A stretch of DNA of 7,892 nt. It comes from JAAXTT01 sp964530215 (GTDB lineage Bacteria; Bacillota; Desulfotomaculia; Desulfotomaculales; Desulfocucumaceae). The position numbers were made by a program, and so were the translations under genes. The stretch is from assembly GCA_964530215.1 (NCBI GenBank), contig CAZHAJ010000083.1, forward strand, positions 1 through 7,892, in the 5' to 3' direction. Every line of letters starts with the position of its first letter. Position 1 is the first letter of the stretch. The notes below the pieces were generated by a model. The model searched no databases and had not been told where the DNA came from. It was given only the letters and a program-made list of their open reading frames with translations. Below, piece after piece: positions 5,204 to 7,892 of this stretch.

Positions 5204-5260
5204 GATGAAGGAGGCAAGGATTTAAGATCAGTTTAATATTTTAGTAATAGGAGGAAGGAA

Positions 5261-6430
5261 ATGAAATTTAAAAAGATTATTCCTTATATCTGTATCATGA
5301 TGCTGTTGGCTTTTACTGCCATGATTGCATCAGGTTGCGGAGGACAGCAGGCGGAGGATTCTTCTGACACAATTAAAATCGGTTTTCTTGGGGCAAAAAC
5401 CGGAAATCATGCTCATTATGGAATTGAAACTCTTAAGGGAATGCAGATGGCAGTTGAGGAAATAAACAAGACAGGACTTATGGATAAAAAAATTGAGATT
5501 GTCGAGGGTGATCATGGAAGCAACCAGTCGGAAGCAGCAGCAGTAACTCAGAAACTTATCACCCAAAATGTTGTTGCCATAATCGGTGATCCCACAACCG
5601 GAATTACAAAGTTGGCGGCACCGATAGCTCAAAACAGCGGTGTTGTACTGATGTCTGCCGGTGCTGTGGGTCCCGGTGTTGTGGAAATAGGAGAGTACAT
5701 ATTTAGGAATACTCTGCTGGACGCCGTGGCTGCACCTGCTGTCACCAAGTATTTGGCAAATGACCTTCAATGGAAAAAAGTTGCACTGGTAACTACTACA
5801 GGATTAGCGTACAGCGAAGGTCTGACAGAAATATTTAAGGAAGCGCTAGACGCTAACGGCATAGAAATAGTGATTGAATCAAGCATCATGGAAAAAGATA
5901 CCAACTTTAGCGCCCAGGTTACTAACCTTAGTAAAAAAGAGTTTGACGGTGTAGTGTTTACAGGTTATTATACCGAAGGGGCTCTGTTTATGAAGGAAAT
6001 GAGAAAGCAGGGTCTTGAGCATGTAATGGTTGGTGGCGACGGATTACTGGGTTCAGAACTTATGAGTCTTGGCGAGAAGGCAGTGGAGGGCAGCATGGTG
6101 TATACCGGCTTTGCTGTTGACACAGAAAATGCTGTGGGTCTAACTAAGGAATTTATTGATAACTATCAGGCTAAAAACAATGGAGCTTTGCCCGATATGT
6201 TTGCAGCCCAAGGTTATGATGCAGTGATGCTGGTGGCGGATGCTATAAGAGCTGCCAATAGTGATGATCCCGGTGTGTTTCGCACCGAATTAGCCCAAAC
6301 CAAGGACTGGTCTGGTGTAACAGGTACCATATCCATGGATGCCAACCGGGAACCCATAAAGAGCCCGGTATATCTGCTGGAAGTTGCGGATGGCAAGTTT
6401 ACGGTAAAAACAGTAATTCCCATTAGTTAA
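5261..6430 (+). CDS. ABC importer substrate-binding lipoprotein, branched-chain amino acid (LivJ-like) type
   Basis: A 389-aa exported lipoprotein. A charged start and hydrophobic core end in the lipobox IASGC, giving lipidation at Cys26. The mature part (about 36-385) has the type I periplasmic-binding fold of the Leu/Ile/Val family (Peripla_BP_6): KIGFLGAKTG (39-48), an AVEEIN helix (64-69), EGDHGSNQSEAAAVTQKLI (82-100), GDPTTGIT (109-116), GYYTEGALFMKEMRKQGL (235-252) and QGYDAVMLVADAI (317-329). It would deliver a ligand to the LivH/LivM permeases encoded next. The usual pocket motif (ISPAATNP-like) reads LMSAGAVGPG (130-139), so the ligand need not be leucine, isoleucine or valine; other members bind amides, urea or aromatic compounds. 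The start ATG is preceded by AGGAGG with a 6-nt gap. First gene of the operon. Confidence 0.92.
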   Translation: MKFKKIIPYICIMMLLAFTAMIASGCGGQQAEDSSDTIKIGFLGAKTGNHAHYGIETLKGMQMAVEEINKTGLMDKKIEIVEGDHGSNQSEAAAVTQKLITQNVVAIIGDPTTGITKLAAPIAQNSGVVLMSAGAVGPGVVEIGEYIFRNTLLDAVAAPAVTKYLANDLQWKKVALVTTTGLAYSEGLTEIFKEALDANGIEIVIESSIMEKDTNFSAQVTNLSKKEFDGVVFTGYYTEGALFMKEMRKQGLEHVMVGGDGLLGSELMSLGEKAVEGSMVYTGFAVDTENAVGLTKEFIDNYQAKNNGALPDMFAAQGYDAVMLVADAIRAANSDDPGVFRTELAQTKDWSGVTGTISMDANREPIKSPVYLLEVADGKFTVKTVIPIS

Positions 6431-6451
6431 CAGCAGTTTATAGTATTTTAT

Positions 6452-6487
6452 GCGGCAGCCGTTACAATTAATTGTAATGGCTGCTGC
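6452..6487 (+). promoter_or_regulatory. 36-bp palindromic hairpin between binding-protein and permease genes
   Basis: An 18-base arm (6452-6469, starting GCGGCAGCC) is complementary to the next 18 bases (6470-6487, ending GGCTGCTGC) apart from two G-U wobbles. There is no spacer, so the tip bases must open to form a loop. No U-run follows; the stem ends 6 nt before the AGGAGG of the next gene. Such stems after binding-protein genes commonly stabilise the upstream message or partly terminate transcription, giving excess binding protein over permease. The exact role here is inferred. Confidence 0.7.
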
Positions 6488-6508
6488 GGTTGCAGGAGGT
6501 TCCCCAAA

Positions 6509-7381
6509 ATGTATTTGCAACAGTTGGTTAACGGTATCACACTGGGTGCAACATATTCACTTATTGCCCTGGGTTATACCATGGTATATGGAATAATACA
6601 GCTGATAAATTTTGCTCACGGAGAAGTATATATGATTGGAGCTTTCGTGGGTATGGTTATGGTTGTTGTATACAAAGTAAATTTTTTTGTAGCAATTTTG
6701 GTTGCCATGGCAGTATGTATTCCATTGGCTATTATTATCGAGCGGGTAGCATATCGCCCCCTTCGAAGGTCATCAAGGCTGGCTCCATTGATATCAGCTC
6801 TTGGGGTATCAATTTTTCTGCAGACATTCATTACTTTAATTGCTGGTCCTAATCCCAAAAGTTTTCCTCAGGTTATAGAAGATACTGTTTACGTGTTTGG
6901 ATCAGTACATTTTTCAAAAGTTCAGATTATTATATTAGTTTTTGCCGGTTTACTGATGCTGTTGCTTCAGTATATTGTAAAATATACAAAAATGGGCAAA
7001 GCCATGAGAGCTACCTCGGAGGACTATGAGACGGCAAACCTCATGGGAATTAACGGCAACAGAATAATATCATTTACATTTGCTTTAGGAGCATCACTGG
7101 CCGCTGCCGGTGGTGTTCTTGTGGGTATGTATTTTAACTCCATTCATCCTTTTATGGGGGTTTCGGTGGGGTTAAAATCTTTTTGTGCTGCTGTTTTGGG
7201 TGGTATAGGAAGTATTCCCGGCGCAATGTTGGGCGGTGTGTTTTTAGGTGTGGCCGAAGTGATGGGTGTGGCTTTGGGGTTTGATACGTATCGCGACGCT
7301 ATCGCTTTCGGACTTTTGATACTGGTACTGCTTTTTAAACCCACAGGACTACTTGGCAAACCCATTCAGAGGAAGGTTTAA
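6509..7381 (+). CDS. livH: Branched-chain amino acid-type ABC transporter permease LivH
   Basis: A 290-aa inner-membrane permease of the BPD_transp_2 family, normal length. The N terminus is canonical: NGITLGATYSLIALGYTM (8-25), then INFAHGEVYMIGAF (33-46). The EAA-like coupling loop that contacts the ATPase is GKAMRATSEDYETANLMGIN (163-182). The C terminus, YRDAIAFGLLILVLLFKPTG (261-280), is also family-typical. About eight hydrophobic segments are apparent. It pairs with LivM to form the translocation channel for the solute bound by the upstream lipoprotein. The ATG has AGGAGG 9 nt upstream, just after the 36-bp hairpin. One base separates its stop from the livM start, so the two are co-translated. 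Confidence 0.95.
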   Translation: MYLQQLVNGITLGATYSLIALGYTMVYGIIQLINFAHGEVYMIGAFVGMVMVVVYKVNFFVAILVAMAVCIPLAIIIERVAYRPLRRSSRLAPLISALGVSIFLQTFITLIAGPNPKSFPQVIEDTVYVFGSVHFSKVQIIILVFAGLLMLLLQYIVKYTKMGKAMRATSEDYETANLMGINGNRIISFTFALGASLAAAGGVLVGMYFNSIHPFMGVSVGLKSFCAAVLGGIGSIPGAMLGGVFLGVAEVMGVALGFDTYRDAIAFGLLILVLLFKPTGLLGKPIQRKV

Positions 7382-7382
7382 A

Positions 7383-7892
7383 ATGAATTTTTTATTTGAT
7401 ACCCTTGGAAATCCTTATTACCAACAGGTTATGATAATGATGGGCATATATTTAATTGCTGCCCTTGGTTTAAATTTAATAACAGGGATTACAGGGCAAT
7501 TTTCTTTTGGACATGCCGCCTTTATGAGTATAGGAGCATATGCATCAGCATTGATGACTATTAAGCTGCAAGCCCCGTTTATACTGAATCTGTTAGCAGG
7601 GGGAATGATTGCAGCTCTTTGTGGGGTGGCACTAGCTTTTCCGAGCATGAGATTGACCGGGGATTACTTAGGGATAACCACATTGGGTTTTGGTGAGATC
7701 ATAAGAGTAATATTTATCAATATGGATATAACAGGTGGAGCTATGGGCTTGGCCGGCATCCCTAAAAACACAAGTCTCGGTGTAGTCGCTGTGACAGCGG
7801 TTATTTCTATTTGGGCATTGAATAGACTAATAAGCTCAAGATTTGGCAGGGCTTTGGCCTCTATAAGAGAAGATGAGATAGCTGCCGAGACC
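7383..7892 (+). CDS. livM: Branched-chain amino acid-type ABC transporter permease LivM (partial, N-terminal 170 codons)
   Basis: From the ATG at 7383 an open frame runs off the right edge, giving 170 residues. LivM signatures are GLNLITG followed by GQFSFGHAAF (38-47), RLTGDYLGITTLGFGEI (90-106), and the start of the cytoplasmic EAA loop, GRALASIREDEIAAE (155-169), which docks on the LivG/LivF ATPases. Hydrophobic segments near 15-36, 44-60, 68-87 and 132-148 are visible. The ribosome binding site AGAGGAAGG lies inside the end of livH. The rest of the gene (family length about 300-350 aa) and the ATPase genes are expected beyond the window. Confidence 0.94.
   Translation, partial: MNFLFDTLGNPYYQQVMIMMGIYLIAALGLNLITGITGQFSFGHAAFMSIGAYASALMTIKLQAPFILNLLAGGMIAALCGVALAFPSMRLTGDYLGITTLGFGEIIRVIFINMDITGGAMGLAGIPKNTSLGVVAVTAVISIWALNRLISSRFGRALASIREDEIAAET

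Larger units (their letters stand above)
4901..5260. other. 360-bp intergenic region between sdpI and livJ
   Basis: No convincing gene was found. In order it holds: a 37-codon open frame opened by a TTG overlapping the sdpI stop (4897-5010, doubtful); an AT hairpin (4974-4993); a GC-rich hairpin (4999-5030, probable terminator); about 140 bp of AT-rich DNA with a CodY-like 15-mer (5116-5130) and a 9-bp direct repeat CTTTTATGC (5079-5087, 5139-5147); a promoter candidate (5175-5203); and the leader of the substrate-binding protein gene. No T-box or other known riboswitch motif was recognised. Confidence 0.6.

Noticed and set aside
5202..5225. Seven-codon ORF (ATG ATG ... ATT TAA) as a leader peptide for attenuation of the importer operon
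   Set aside because: It overlaps the candidate -10 element, so it would not be transcribed from that promoter. It has no ribosome binding site, only one branched-chain codon, and no terminator/antiterminator pair follows.
4901..5260. T-box or other riboswitch upstream of the amino acid-type importer
   Set aside because: No T-box consensus (AGGGTGGNACCGCG) and no terminator hairpin between the candidate promoter and the start codon.
5330..5770. 146-codon open frame on the minus strand
   Set aside because: Lies wholly inside the clear substrate-binding protein gene, matches no family I recognise and has no ribosome binding site; a shadow frame.

Overview
The window (AT-rich, roughly 40% GC by eye) looks like chromosomal DNA of an anaerobic, low-GC Gram-positive bacterium of the class Clostridia, perhaps a Peptococcaceae/Desulfotomaculum-type organism. 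The clues are strong AGGAGG-type ribosome binding sites, TTG and GTG starts, sigma-A-like promoters, a 2-hydroxyacyl-CoA dehydratase activase module, a DUF3786-like protein, a Bacillus-like SdpR/SdpI pair and MinC. No rRNA, tRNA, CRISPR, transposase or phage gene was seen. The genus is an inference.

Layout. (1) Positions 1-2363, minus strand: a three-gene operon read right to left. It holds a 331-aa and a 376-aa protein of the DUF2229/COG3580-COG3581 type, overlapping by 10 bp, and then the first 73 codons of an ATP-dependent acyl-CoA dehydratase activase that runs off the left edge. The two larger proteins are divergent paralogues with matching cysteines, so the set resembles an ATP-driven low-potential electron-transfer machine whose substrate is not revealed here. 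(2) Positions 2364-2528: a divergent control region with nested palindromes. (3) Positions 2529-3128, plus strand: a DUF3786-like protein. (4) Positions 3150-3821, minus strand: MinC, standing alone without minD or minE in view. (5) Positions 3822-3945: a divergent region with a very good sigma-A promoter overlapped by an inverted repeat, driving (6) sdpR-sdpI (3946-4900), an autorepressor/membrane immunity-protein pair with no sdpABC toxin genes beside it. (7) Positions 4901-5260: a 360-bp region with two tandem hairpins (the second a probable terminator), a weak CodY-like box and a likely promoter. (8) Positions 5261-7892, plus strand: the start of a branched-chain amino-acid-type (HAAT) ABC importer operon: a lipoprotein substrate-binding protein, a 36-bp near-perfect palindrome, the LivH permease, and the first 170 codons of the LivM permease, which runs off the right edge. 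The ATPases (livG, livF) would be expected downstream.

How the genes work together. LivJ-, LivH- and LivM-like proteins form one importer, and the hairpin after the binding-protein gene probably gives that gene more transcript than the permeases. SdpR and SdpI probably form a self-contained sense-and-protect circuit. The activase trio probably acts as one complex. No functional link between these blocks is evident. No clearly new system is proven; the best candidates for a second look are the activase trio with its mirrored cysteines, the toxin-less sdpRI pair, and the two genes (2363 and 3946) whose non-AUG start codons overlap the stop of a tiny AUG-initiated mini-ORF.
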